From Propionivibrio sp. (GTDB taxonomy: Bacteria > Pseudomonadota > Gammaproteobacteria > Burkholderiales > Rhodocyclaceae), in contig QKII01000332.1 in NCBI GenBank assembly GCA_003249625.1, positions 1 through 19,261 on the forward strand: DNA of 19,261 nt. The letters are read 5' to 3'. Below are positions 1-8,358 of the stretch, piece after piece. The notes beneath the pieces were generated by a model that ran no database searches, had not been told where the DNA came from, and saw only the letters and a list, made by a program, of their open reading frames with translations. Made by a program: the position numbers and the translations under genes. How positions within the stretch are numbered: the first letter of the stretch is position 1; every line of letters begins with the position of its first letter.

Positions 1-461
1 CCATAGTGATAAACCGGCAAGGCAACATTCACGTCCGGCATCTTCAGCTCGGTCATCAACTCCTCGGCACGCTTGTACATCGCCGCGTAATTCATCCGCC
101 CGCCGGGCAGCGTGATTTCGTTGCCCATGAAGATGTTTTCCGCGACCGACAATTGCGGCACCAGCATCAGTTCCTGGTGAATGATGACGATGCCCGCTTC
201 CTCGGTCTCGCGAATCGACGTTGCCTTGAGTTCCTGGCCATCCCAAAAAATCTGGCCTTGCCAGGTGCCGTAGGGATACACCGCCGACAACACCTTCTAC
301 ACCGCCGACAACACCTTCATCAGCGTCGACTTGCCCGCGCCATTCTCGCCACACAAGCCGACAACCTCGCCAGCGCGCACCTTGAGGTCGATGCCGTCAA
401 GGGCCTTCACTCCATTGAAGTCCTTGACGATATTCCGCATATCGAGCAAATACTCAGCCAT
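1..461 (-). pseudogene. xylG: D-xylose ABC transporter ATP-binding protein, interrupted by in-frame stop; runs off left edge
   Basis: This is the 5' part of the cytoplasmic ATPase that powers high-affinity xylose (CUT2-type) import with XylF and the permease XylH. Translation from the ATG at 461 begins [17 protein letters not shown] and reaches a Walker A motif, GENGAGKST, followed by LMKVLSAV. The next codon is TAG. The cause is an exact 21-bp tandem duplication (277-297 and 298-318). With one copy removed the frame reads [12 protein letters not shown], and continues openly through the Q-loop region (IVIIHQEL) and [15 protein letters not shown] to the window edge, as in intact XylG proteins. 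A GGGGG run just before the ATG may be the ribosome site. The gene lies 72 bp behind xylF on the same strand. Reinitiation after the stop would lose Walker A, so the allele is probably null unless the repeat reverts. A sequencing or assembly error is the main alternative. Confidence 0.9.
277..318. repeat. 21-bp exact tandem duplication inside xylG
   Basis: Two identical adjacent 21-bp units occupy 277-297 and 298-318. The length is a multiple of three, so the frame is kept, but the junction between copies forms TAG when read on the minus strand. The surrounding protein sequence is normal for XylG if a single copy is assumed, which marks the second copy as an insertion. Replication slippage could both create it and remove it. 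Confidence 0.95.
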
Positions 462-499
462 GATCCCCCGTCCCGAAAAATGAACGCACCCCTGCGCGA

Positions 500-519
500 C
501 GACAGGAACATCCCTGTCG
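500..519 (-). promoter_or_regulatory. Intercistronic hairpin between xylF and xylG
   Basis: CGACAGG (500-506) and CCTGTCG (513-519) form a perfect 7-bp stem with a 6-nt loop, in the 72-bp gap between the xylF stop and the xylG start. No U-tract follows, so it does not look like a full intrinsic terminator. In binding-protein transporter operons, hairpins here commonly protect the upstream message from 3' decay, so the binding protein is made in excess of the ATPase. That role is inferred from position only. Confidence 0.5.
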
Positions 520-533
520 CCACGCCATGAGGT

Positions 534-1544
534 TTACATCCCGAGTTGTTCCTTCGTGTAGAAGTTGTCCTTGACCAAGGTATCCATGTTTTCCTTGGTG
601 ATGACGATCGGATCGAGCAGGATCTGCGGAATGCCACCCTCAGCCTTTTCGGCCTTGTAATTAACCTTCTCGCCCTTGACCAGAGCCACCGACACCTTGG
701 CCGCTTCCGTGGCGATCAGGCGCAACGACTTGTAGACGGTCATCGTTTGTGTCCCCGCGAGGATGCGCTTACAGGCCGCCAACTCGGCGTCCTGGCCGGT
801 GACCGGCACCTTGCCCGCAAGCTTCTGTCCTGCCAACGCCTGAATGATGCCACCAGCAGTACCGTCATTCGGACCGAGGAAGCCGTCGATCTTGTTCTCG
901 TACTTCGTCAGGACGTTCTCGGCAATCGACAGCGCGTTGGACGGCAGCCAGTCCTTGACGGCCTGCTCACCGAGAATCTTGACCTTGCCACTCTTGATCG
1001 CCGGATCCATCGCCTTCATTGCCCCAGCCTTGAACATCTTGGCGTTGTTGTCGCCGGGATCGCCGGAAAGCACATAAACGCTGCCACCCTTCGGCATGGC
1101 CTTCATCAGCGCCTCGCCCTGCATAAAGCCGACACGCTCGTTGTCGAACGAAATATAGACGTCGATGTTCCGGCTCTTGATCAGGCGATCGTAGGAAACG
1201 ACCTTGATCCCCGCTTTCTTGGCCTCACGGAGCACGTTGGACAACGTCGACTGGTCCTTCGGAACGATTACCAGAGCATCGACCTTCTGCGAAATCAGGT
1301 TCTCGATCTGCGACACCTGCTTGGCGGTATCGCCATCCGCCGACTGGACGTTGACTTCGGCCCCCAGTTGCTTGGCCGCCTCGATGAAAAAATCGCGGTC
1401 ACGCGCCCAGCGTTCGACGCGCAAATCATCGATCGAGAAGCCGATGACCGGCTTTTCCTTGGACGCCATAGCCGGCATGGAAACGCATGCCGCCGCGGCG
1501 ACAAGAACGGACAAAAGGGTACGGCGAACTGTGAAACGGCTCAT
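534..1544 (-). CDS. xylF: D-xylose-binding periplasmic protein
   Basis: This is the substrate-binding subunit of the xylose ABC importer, acting in the periplasm. The 336-residue product starts with a Sec signal peptide: MSRFTVRR, a hydrophobic stretch LLSVLVAAAACV, and a likely cleavage site AMA-SK after residue 27. The mature part is a type-1 periplasmic-binding fold beginning KPVIGFSIDDLRVERWARD, with SQIENLISQKVDALVIVPKD, a SYDRLI segment and SGDPGDNNA typical of XylF. A strong ribosome site, AAGGAG, lies upstream of the ATG at 1544. The gene is intact, unlike its neighbours on both sides: the ROK regulator upstream and xylG downstream each carry a tandem duplication. Length and sequence match the family well. 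Xylose specificity is inferred from overall resemblance and the adjacent xylG. Confidence 0.93.
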   Translation of the reverse strand: MSRFTVRRTLLSVLVAAAACVSMPAMASKEKPVIGFSIDDLRVERWARDRDFFIEAAKQLGAEVNVQSADGDTAKQVSQIENLISQKVDALVIVPKDQSTLSNVLREAKKAGIKVVSYDRLIKSRNIDVYISFDNERVGFMQGEALMKAMPKGGSVYVLSGDPGDNNAKMFKAGAMKAMDPAIKSGKVKILGEQAVKDWLPSNALSIAENVLTKYENKIDGFLGPNDGTAGGIIQALAGQKLAGKVPVTGQDAELAACKRILAGTQTMTVYKSLRLIATEAAKVSVALVKGEKVNYKAEKAEGGIPQILLDPIVITKENMDTLVKDNFYTKEQLGM

Positions 1545-1981
1545 CAGAATTCTCCTTCAATTAACGGGGCGCACCCCAGCAGGACAACTACATCGAATGG
1601 AATCCGCCAACGGGACGCCGACGGACACTCACCACACAGCAACAAACCGGCGACACGCACCCGGGGAAACTCCGGGTATGCCTCACCTTGAACACTTCAC
1701 GGAATGTTATGTAATGGAAGGGCCGCAAAAAATGCGCACGCGCACGGCGACAAAGACGCACCGACGGCGCGCGGATGCCTGCAACTTGACTGTCTGAACC
1801 ATCAACCCCTCCATTTTCCCGGCAGTCTTTGTCTTTTTTTGCCTGCCGTGATCAATCGCATTTCCCTACGTCCGCCAGCGTTATGTTTTTTTACCGGTCG
1901 GGCGTGCGCAAAACATTAGTTCATTTTTCTTACTAATACAACACTTTTTTTTCAGACCATGAAACATGACGCCACTCAACG
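1545..1981. other. 437-bp intergenic region between the ROK gene and xylF
   Basis: No convincing gene is seen here. The stretch lies downstream of the ROK stop and upstream of xylF, so it should hold the xylF promoter or a long leader if xylF is read through from the ROK gene. It contains a 6-bp inverted repeat at 1915-1937 (separate entry), a weak hairpin ACCCGG/CCGGGT at 1659-1677, and several T-runs around 1818-1900. Short open frames on the plus strand lack ribosome sites and family resemblance. Confidence 0.6.
1915..1937. promoter_or_regulatory. Candidate operator/promoter upstream of xylF
   Basis: ATTAGT (1915-1920) and ACTAAT (1932-1937) are perfect inverted half-sites separated by 11 bp. 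On the minus strand the repeat lies between a possible -35 (TTGTAT) and a poor -10 (TAATGT) spaced 17 bp apart. Known XylR (ROK) operators of Gram-positive bacteria start TTAGTTTG, so the half-site has some likeness. It is about 370 bp before xylF, which would imply a long leader. The evidence is weak. Confidence 0.3.
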
Positions 1982-3189
1982 TCAGCGGTTGCAAACACGG
2001 TAGTCCATTGGCCGGGTCAGCACATGCTTGACCAGCGCCGCCGCGCCAATACCGATCGAATGCGAGCCAAAGCGCGCCAAACGCAGTTCGGGTAGCGGCA
2101 ACGAACAATCGCGTGAAAACCCTTCAAGACAGGAAAATGCCGCATCAAGCAAGGGAGGCCCGAGGTCGCACAATGGGCCGCCAATCACGACGCGCCCGGG
2201 GTTAAACGATGTCCACAGATTCTGGATCAGCACCCCGAGATAGTGACCGGCACGCCGCACCGACAAATGCGCGGATTCATCGCCGCGGTCGAGCAACTGG
2301 CGGATCGTCTCGACCGAAAGCAGATCATCTGCCCGTCCCGAGATGCGCGTACTGACCGCACGCTGCCCAATAAAGGCTTCCGCACACCCACGCCGCCCGC
2401 ACGAGCACACCGGCCCTTCGACCTGCAGAATCGAATGCCCTACCTCTCCTGCAAACCCATCGGCACCGAGAAACAGACGCCCGCGCACGACCACACCGGC
2501 TCCAACGCCAACGCCAAGCCCCAGATAAATCAACGGATCCGGCAACGACGCTTCGGCAAATTCGAATTCGTATTCGCCGAGCACCGCCACGTCGTAATCG
2601 TTCTGAACCAGAACCGGGAGTTCTGCAACGCCACAAGCCGCCAGTTCGGCGGCGAATACCGCATGAAAGGAAAAGTCCCGCCACCCCAGGTTCGGTGCCA
2701 GCTTGACAGTTCCCTGATGGTCGAGAACCGCACCAGGAACGCCGACCCCGACCCCGAGAAGCACTCGTCCGGCGGCACACACCTTGGTGACGACCTTGGC
2801 CACCAACGCTGCAAGACGCGGCACGACGTCTTCCGGACGCTTGCCCGGAAGCGGCTCCGATGCCGCTTCGAGCACCTCGCCGGTCAGTGACACGTCAGTG
2901 ACACTGCCAGCACACTCAGCCCTTCCAGACTCACGTCAGCACCAACCATCGCCAGGCGCCGACCGTCTAGCCCCAGAGGGGTCGGCCGGCGGCCGATCGC
3001 CCCGGTTACCTGCACATCCGACTCGCACAACCAACCCGACGCAATAAGATCCTGCACCAGCAATCCGACCGTTGATTTTGTCAGCCCGGTCGCGTTGGCC
3101 AAATCGGCACGCGACAGCCCCGCCCCCTGCTGGACAGCACGCACAATGTTTATTTCGCGCAGCAGACTCTGATCACCGGTAATTGTCAT
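1982..3189 (-). pseudogene. ROK-family transcriptional repressor (XylR-like), frameshifted
   Basis: ROK repressors bind DNA through an N-terminal winged helix and release it when a sugar binds the C-terminal kinase-like domain. The first fragment (ATG at 3189, MTITGDQSLLREIN) carries the helix-turn-helix around residues 20-52 (LSRADLANATGLTKSTVGLL) and ends prematurely at LAVSLTCH. The second fragment resumes SLTGEVLEAASEPL and contains the ROK core: GVGVPGAVL, the zinc motif CSCGRRGCAE, and LGLGVGVGAGVV. An 11-bp tandem duplication at 2883-2904 causes the shift; removing one copy gives a continuous protein of 398 residues, a normal length. I chose ATG 3189 over 3210 because GGTGGG lies just upstream of it. 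Position beside xylFG suggests it is the xylose-responsive regulator. As it stands the DNA-binding and sensor halves are separated, so regulation is probably lost. Confidence 0.88.
2883..2904. repeat. 11-bp exact tandem duplication in the ROK gene
   Basis: GTCAGTGACAC occurs at 2883-2893 and again immediately at 2894-2904. Because 11 is not a multiple of three, it shifts the frame and leads to TGA after LAVSLTCH. The two fragments overlap in sequence (AVSLT appears at the end of one and SLT at the start of the next), which is the signature of a duplication rather than a random indel. Confidence 0.95.
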
Positions 3190-3212
3190 GATTGCCCACC
3201 CCGAGCGCACTA

Positions 3213-3261
3213 GTTTGTAAACTTCTCAAACAATTATCCCTGCTCAATGAATGGCAATCAA
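3213..3261 (-). promoter_or_regulatory. Promoter of the ROK gene with candidate autoregulatory operator
   Basis: On the minus strand a -35 TTGATT (plus 3256-3261) and a -10 GATAAT (plus 3233-3238) are separated by exactly 17 bp. Just downstream of the -10, around the expected transcription start, GTTTG (3213-3217) and CAAAC (3227-3231) form a perfect inverted repeat with a 9-bp spacer. An operator there would fit autorepression, as is common for ROK regulators. The promoter call is reasonable; the operator assignment is inference. Confidence 0.5.
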
Positions 3262-3416
3262 CTGAAAATGATCACTTCCAGACAACTGTTGCCGGAACCA
3301 ATCGCACTCGAAGCCCATTGAGTCCGGCTGTTTTCCGCCAGCGATGCTAAGATGAAAAAATAAAAATCATATGCACAGCGACCGGCCCGTTTCATGGCCG
3401 CCCAGGAGGAGTCGTC

Positions 3417-4685
3417 ATGCCCGACAACGATCTCAAAGACGTGTTTCTTGGCCGCCAGCCGATTCTCGATCGCAAGCAGCAACTGTTCGCCTACGAACTG
3501 CTCTTTCGTGGCAGCAGCGCCGAGACCGGCAATTTTGCCAGCTTCATCGACGGTAATCAGGCAACAGCCACAGTCATCATCAATGCTTTTACCGAATTCT
3601 CGATCGCCGATGCACTTGGCCCTTACCAAGGCTTCATCAAAGTCGACCATGGCCTGTTGTTCAGCGACCTGATCCACGCCCTGCCGCCACATACGGTAGT
3701 GCTGGAAATTCTCGACTCGGTATCCCAGACGCCCGAGATGATCGAGCGTTGCGAGAAGTTGCGACAGGCGGGCTACGTGTTGGCCACACGCATACGCCCG
3801 GAGTCGCTCGATGTCGAAAAGCCGCTGCTGCAAATCGCCGAGGTAATCAAGGTTGACATCAGTCGCGTCGAGCCGGAACGTCTGAAACAGCTGGCGCCCG
3901 CACTAAAGCCGCTGAAAAAGACGCTGCTCGCCGAAAAAGTCGAGAGCGACGCACAGATGCGCCTGTGCCACGAACTGGGTTTCGACCTGTTCCAGGGCTA
4001 CTACTTCGCCCGCCCGACGGTCATGCAGGGCAAGCGCCTGCAAAGCTCGGAGGTGGCGCTGCTGCGCCTGCTCGGGCTGATCAGCCAGGACGCAGATACC
4101 GCGGAGATCGAGAAGGTCTTCAAGCAGGAACCGGTGCTGACGCTTAACCTGCTGCGACTGACCAACTCGGCCGCTGCCGGCATGCCGACGAAAATCACGT
4201 CGCTGCGCCATGCCATCACTCTCCTCGGTCGCCGCCAGCTGTTGCGCTGGCTGCAACTACTGCTCTATAGCGGTGCCGCGACAACGGCCGGCGCGGTCAA
4301 TCCGTTGCTGCAACTGGCGGCGACGCGAGGCCGCCTGATGGAATTGCTGGTCGACCGTACACCGAGCGTCAAGGAAGGCGGCCGGGACCTGATTGACCAG
4401 GCGTTCATGGTCGGCATTCTTTCGCTAATGCCGACACTGATCGGCAACAGCATGAACGAGATCCTCGCCCAACTGCCGCTGGCCCGGCCGGTACTCGATG
4501 CGCTCGGCAATCGACTTGGCGTGCTCGGTGACCTGCTAAGCCTGATCGAATCGCTGGAAAACGAGGATAGTGAAAAAGCCGCCGCCGTGCTGACCCGCCT
4601 GCCGGAAATCGACACCACCTACGCAAACAGCTGCCTGACGCGTGCGCTGGCGTGGGCCAATAACCTGGCACGCGAGGCGTCGTAA
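3417..4685 (+). CDS. EAL-HDOD domain signalling protein, first of three tandem copies
   Basis: This 422-residue protein has a degenerate EAL (cyclic-di-GMP phosphodiesterase-type) domain at about residues 8-200 and an HDOD domain after that, the YuxH/CdgJ-type layout. It keeps ELLFR (27-31), K145 in IKVD, E173 in AEKVES and FQGYYF, but the paired acidic metal ligands are replaced: where the second copy has IDD (124-126), this one has TRI. Catalysis is therefore unlikely, and a protein-binding or cyclic-di-GMP effector role is more plausible. HDOD domains (here LTLNLLRLTNS, ITSLRHAITLLGRRQL) mediate protein interactions in signalling. The ribosome site AGGAGG precedes the ATG. A 77-bp gap separates it from the next copy. 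The shared register and equal length of copies one and two show they arose by tandem duplication. Confidence 0.9.
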   Translation: MPDNDLKDVFLGRQPILDRKQQLFAYELLFRGSSAETGNFASFIDGNQATATVIINAFTEFSIADALGPYQGFIKVDHGLLFSDLIHALPPHTVVLEILDSVSQTPEMIERCEKLRQAGYVLATRIRPESLDVEKPLLQIAEVIKVDISRVEPERLKQLAPALKPLKKTLLAEKVESDAQMRLCHELGFDLFQGYYFARPTVMQGKRLQSSEVALLRLLGLISQDADTAEIEKVFKQEPVLTLNLLRLTNSAAAGMPTKITSLRHAITLLGRRQLLRWLQLLLYSGAATTAGAVNPLLQLAATRGRLMELLVDRTPSVKEGGRDLIDQAFMVGILSLMPTLIGNSMNEILAQLPLARPVLDALGNRLGVLGDLLSLIESLENEDSEKAAAVLTRLPEIDTTYANSCLTRALAWANNLAREAS

Positions 4686-4762
4686 CAGGTTGCCAGTCGC
4701 GCGTAGCCCCCATTCGCATTTAGAATATTCCTTCGATCCACCGCCGGGGCGTCCTCGCCGAC

Positions 4763-6031
4763 ATGTCCGAATCCGACCATTCACAGATCTTCCTTGGCCG
4801 CCAGCCGATTCTCGGGCGCGAACAACAGCTGCTGGCCTATGAACTGCTCTTCCGCGACGGACCGATCCTGACCGCCAACCGCGCCGAAATCATCGATCCG
4901 TCACAGGCCACGGCCACGGTCATCGCCAACGCGTTCACCGAACTCAGCGCCAACGAGACCCTCGGCCCCTACCGAGGCTACATCAACGTTGATCAGGAAT
5001 TCCTGTTCAACGACCTGATCGAAGCCCTGCCACCCAAGGTGGTCGTACTGGAAATACTGGAAACCGTCCAACCCTCCCCCGAAGTCATCGCGCGCTGCCA
5101 GCAGTTGCGCGACAAGGGTTTTTCGCTGGCCATCGACGACGTCGTGGAAATCACCGACGCGGCCCGCCCGCTGCTCGAACTGGCGGACATCATCAAAGTC
5201 GACGTGCTTGGCCTTGAAGCTGAAAAGCTCACGATGCTGGCGCAGCAATTGAAGCCGTTCGGAAAGAAGCTGCTCGCAGAAAAGGTCGAGTCGGCGGAAC
5301 AGGTCGAGCTGTGCAAACGCCTTGGTTTCGAACTTTTTCAGGGGTACTACTTCGCCAAGCCGGCACTCATTGTCGGCAAGAAACTCAACCCTTCGCAGCT
5401 GGCGTTGCTACGCCTGCTGGCACTGGTTCTGCAGGACGCCGACACGAGCCAGATCGAAAATGCCTTCAAGGTCGAGCCGGGGCTGACGGTCAACATGCTG
5501 CGCCTGACCAATTCGGTCAGTAACGGACTGACCACGCGCATCACCTCGCTTCGCCACGCCATCACCATCCTCGGGCGCAGACAGTTGCAACGCTGGTTGC
5601 AACTGCTGATCTATACCAACCCCAAAGGCGGTAGCCAGGGCGACAATCCGCTACTGCAACTCGCCGCAACCCGCGGGCGGCTTCTTGAATTGCTTTCCGA
5701 CCGAATCCTGCCGCGCAACCGGGAATTTGCTGATCAAGGTTTCATGGTCGGAATCATGTCGCTGATGCCAGCCCTGCTCGGTGTGACGATGGAGGAAATT
5801 CTCACGCACCTGCCGGTGGCGCAACGCGTCAAGCTGGCGCTCGTCGAACAGAACGGCCAGCACGGCCAGCTGCTGCAACTGGCAATAGCTACCGAACAGA
5901 GCGATCCGGAGCTTCTCGAAGAGGCGCTGCAGCGCGTACCGGCCATCGGGCTTGACTTCCTCAATGACTGTCTTGCCCAGGCGTTGTTCTGGGCCAACAA
6001 CCTTGGGCGCGAAAAGGCCGACGAGTTCTAG
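4763..6031 (+). CDS. EAL-HDOD domain signalling protein, second tandem copy (best-preserved EAL site)
   Basis: The protein has 422 residues, the same length and register as the preceding copy. Its EAL domain keeps ELLFR (27-31), AIDDVV (DD at 125-126), IIKVD (K145), AEKVES (E173) and FQGYYFAKP, making it the copy most likely to bind cyclic-di-GMP. The FG of the canonical DDFG loop is missing, so activity is uncertain. The HDOD part includes LTVNMLRLTNS and ITSLRHAITILGRRQL. A weak GGGGCG ribosome site lies upstream. The first 22 bp of conserved coding sequence (4793-4814) are identical to 3447-3468 in copy one. The stop is only 2 bp before the next start, so copies two and three are translationally linked. 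Confidence 0.9.
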   Translation: MSESDHSQIFLGRQPILGREQQLLAYELLFRDGPILTANRAEIIDPSQATATVIANAFTELSANETLGPYRGYINVDQEFLFNDLIEALPPKVVVLEILETVQPSPEVIARCQQLRDKGFSLAIDDVVEITDAARPLLELADIIKVDVLGLEAEKLTMLAQQLKPFGKKLLAEKVESAEQVELCKRLGFELFQGYYFAKPALIVGKKLNPSQLALLRLLALVLQDADTSQIENAFKVEPGLTVNMLRLTNSVSNGLTTRITSLRHAITILGRRQLQRWLQLLIYTNPKGGSQGDNPLLQLAATRGRLLELLSDRILPRNREFADQGFMVGIMSLMPALLGVTMEEILTHLPVAQRVKLALVEQNGQHGQLLQLAIATEQSDPELLEEALQRVPAIGLDFLNDCLAQALFWANNLGREKADEF

Positions 6032-6033
6032 AC

Positions 6034-7308
6034 ATGAGCGAACCTGGCCTCAACGACACCTACCTCAGCCGTCACCCGATCCTTGACCTGCAGCAGGAAC
6101 TTGTCGGTTACGAATTGCAGTTACAGCCCTCCGGCGAAGCCGCTTCCAATGGAAAGGACAAGGAAAACGCGGCGTTGTTGATCTGCTCGGCCTACGCCGA
6201 ACTCGGGATCCGCAACGCACTTGGGCACAAAAAGGCGTTTCTCCGCATCAACCAGGACTTCCTGCACGACGATGCCATCGAGGCCTTGCCGGCGGACTGC
6301 GTCGTGCTGCAAATCCCGGCTGACCGGGCACCTGACGAAACCACACTGGAACGCTGTCGCGCCCTGCGCGAGCGGCGCTATTCGCTGGCACTCGCAGACT
6401 ACACAGGCCTTGATGAACGCAACGCAGCATTGCTGACGATGGTCGACGTGATCGGGGTTAACATTCGCGACAAGAGTGCGCAACAACTCCTCGAACTCGC
6501 CGGCCCGCTAAAGCACCTGCCACTCAAACTGTTCGCCCAGCACGTGGAAACCCGGGAGGCGTTCAAGCGAGGCCGTGACGCGGGCTTCCAACTATTCCAG
6601 GGCAACTACTTCGCCCGCCCGGAAATCGTCAGCGGACGTCGCCTGTCAGCCTCGCAGGCGACGCTCATCGAACTGATAAACCTCGCCAGCCGCGACGCCG
6701 ACACAGTCAAACTTGAAGAGCGCATCAAGCACGACGCGGCGCTGACGGTCAATTTGCTGAGCATTGTTAACTCAGTCGGCTTCGGGATGACCCGGCGCAT
6801 CAGTTCGCTGCGCCACGCAATTACCATCCTCGGTCGACGCCAGTTGCAACGTTGGCTGCAACTGCTTCTGATGACGCCAGCAGGAAAGCCACCGGACCCG
6901 AGCCGCATTCCACTGCTCCAGGTCGCAGCGCTGCGTGGACGCATGCTCGAACTGCTCGTAGGTCATCTTCGTCCGCGCGACGCCGCACTGGCTGGCCAGG
7001 CCTTTATCACCGGCATCATGTCAATGATGCCGGCAGCACTCGGCCTGCCGATGGATGAAATATTCGAGCAGATCGCCCTCGAACACGAAATCGTCGCGGC
7101 TTTGCAGTCCTACCAGGGACTCCTCGGCAAGATGCTGGCGCTGATCGAATGTTACGATGCGGAAGACATCAGCGGCTGCGACGAGATCCTGGCCGGGTTC
7201 CTTGGCAACGGATTGGACCGCCACATGCTCAACAACTGCCTGACGGATTCACTGCGCTGGATCAACGGCAGCAACTGCGACAACGAAATTGACCAACCAC
7301 CTGACTGA
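6034..7308 (+). CDS. EAL-HDOD domain protein, third tandem copy (most degenerate EAL)
   Basis: The product has 424 residues in the same EAL-HDOD layout. The EAL pocket is badly eroded: R31 of ELLFR is Q (ELQLQ), the DD pair reads AD (LADYTG, 120-123), the lysine of IKVD is G (IGVNI), and the glutamate of AEK is Q (AQHVE). The structural motif FQGNYF and the whole HDOD half (LTVNLLSIVNS, ISSLRHAITILGRRQL) are kept. This pattern suggests selection on the HDOD half or on scaffolding rather than on catalysis. The gene begins 2 bp after copy two and ends 6 bp before galE, so it is almost certainly in one transcript with them. Confidence 0.88.
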   Translation: MSEPGLNDTYLSRHPILDLQQELVGYELQLQPSGEAASNGKDKENAALLICSAYAELGIRNALGHKKAFLRINQDFLHDDAIEALPADCVVLQIPADRAPDETTLERCRALRERRYSLALADYTGLDERNAALLTMVDVIGVNIRDKSAQQLLELAGPLKHLPLKLFAQHVETREAFKRGRDAGFQLFQGNYFARPEIVSGRRLSASQATLIELINLASRDADTVKLEERIKHDAALTVNLLSIVNSVGFGMTRRISSLRHAITILGRRQLQRWLQLLLMTPAGKPPDPSRIPLLQVAALRGRMLELLVGHLRPRDAALAGQAFITGIMSMMPAALGLPMDEIFEQIALEHEIVAALQSYQGLLGKMLALIECYDAEDISGCDEILAGFLGNGLDRHMLNNCLTDSLRWINGSNCDNEIDQPPD

Positions 7309-7314
7309 AACGCC

Positions 7315-8328
7315 ATGCAGAACATTCTGATCACCGGAGGTGCCGGCTACATCGGCTCGCACACCTGCGTCGAACTGCAGGCGGCCGGCTACAACCTGGT
7401 CGTCATCGACAATTTTTCCAACAGCAAGCCGGACGTCTTGCGCCGGGTCGAGCAGATCAGCGGCCGGACGCTCACGTTCGAGGAAGTCGACATCCGCGAC
7501 CGCGGCGCACTGCGCGACGTTTTCCGGCACCATGCAATCGACGCAGTCATCCATTTCGCCGGACTCAAGGCTGTTGGAGAATCAGTAACACAGCCGCTGC
7601 GCTACTACGACAACAACATCTCGGGAAGCGTCGCGCTATTCGAGGTAATGGCCGAATCCGGCGTCAAGACGCTGGTTTTCTCCTCCTCGGCCACGGTCTA
7701 TGGCGACCCGCACAGCGTCCCGATCCGCGAAGACTTCCCGCTTTCCGCGACCAATCCGTACGGCCGCTCAAAGCTGATGCTGGAAGAAATCCTGCGAGAT
7801 CTCTCACGCTCTGATGAAACCTGGCACATCGCCCTGCTGCGCTACTTCAATCCGGTCGGCGCACACGAATCGGGGACGATCGGAGAGGATCCGAACGGCA
7901 TCCCGAACAACCTGATGCCCTACATCACCCAGGTCGCGGTCGGCAAGCTGCCGGAACTCTCCGTATTCGGCAACGATTACCCGACGCCGGACGGAACCGG
8001 CGTGCGTGACTACATACACGTCGTCGACCTGGCGCGCGGGCACCTGGCGGCGCTCAAGGCAATCGACGACAAGTCCGGCGTCACGACGGTCAATCTCGGC
8101 ACCGGCCAGGGCTACAGCGTACTCGACGTCGTCAGCGCATTCGAAAAGGCCAGCGGCCGCCCGGTCCCCTACCGGATCGTCGATCGCCGCTCCGGCGACG
8201 TCGCGCAATGCTACGCCGACCCCGCGCTGGCCAACGAGTTGCTCGGCTGGCGCGCCGAAAAGGATCTCGATGCAATGTGTCGCGATTCCTGGCGCTGGCA
8301 GGAGTGGGCCGCGGCACACAAGCCCTGA
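7315..8328 (+). CDS. galE: UDP-glucose 4-epimerase
   Basis: This cytoplasmic short-chain dehydrogenase-like enzyme interconverts UDP-glucose and UDP-galactose with bound NAD, feeding galactose metabolism and surface polysaccharide synthesis. The 337-residue protein has the NAD motif GGAGYIG (8-14), the catalytic serine region FSSSATVYG, the YxxxK pair in NPYGRSK, and the GalE-specific segments [21 protein letters not shown] and [11 protein letters not shown]. Length and motifs match bacterial GalE throughout. No clear ribosome site precedes the ATG, and the 6-bp gap behind the third EAL-HDOD gene suggests translational coupling. A link between cyclic-di-GMP-type signalling and polysaccharide precursor supply is suggested by this arrangement but not shown. 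Confidence 0.95.
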   Translation: MQNILITGGAGYIGSHTCVELQAAGYNLVVIDNFSNSKPDVLRRVEQISGRTLTFEEVDIRDRGALRDVFRHHAIDAVIHFAGLKAVGESVTQPLRYYDNNISGSVALFEVMAESGVKTLVFSSSATVYGDPHSVPIREDFPLSATNPYGRSKLMLEEILRDLSRSDETWHIALLRYFNPVGAHESGTIGEDPNGIPNNLMPYITQVAVGKLPELSVFGNDYPTPDGTGVRDYIHVVDLARGHLAALKAIDDKSGVTTVNLGTGQGYSVLDVVSAFEKASGRPVPYRIVDRRSGDVAQCYADPALANELLGWRAEKDLDAMCRDSWRWQEWAAAHKP

Positions 8329-8358
8329 CACTGAACACACCCCCCAATGGAGACAAGC

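Noticed and set aside
1659..1677. ACCCGG/CCGGGT hairpin in the xylF leader as a terminator or riboswitch
   Set aside because: A six-pair stem with no T-tract or further structure, too weak to call.
546..1691. 381-residue plus-strand frame across xylF
   Set aside because: Shadow of xylF, which has a signal peptide, ribosome site and full family match on the other strand.
3447..4814. 22-bp identical direct repeats in EAL-HDOD copies one and two as a mobile-element mark
   Set aside because: The repeats are homologous coding sequence at the same position in two paralogues, with no transposase or terminal repeats.
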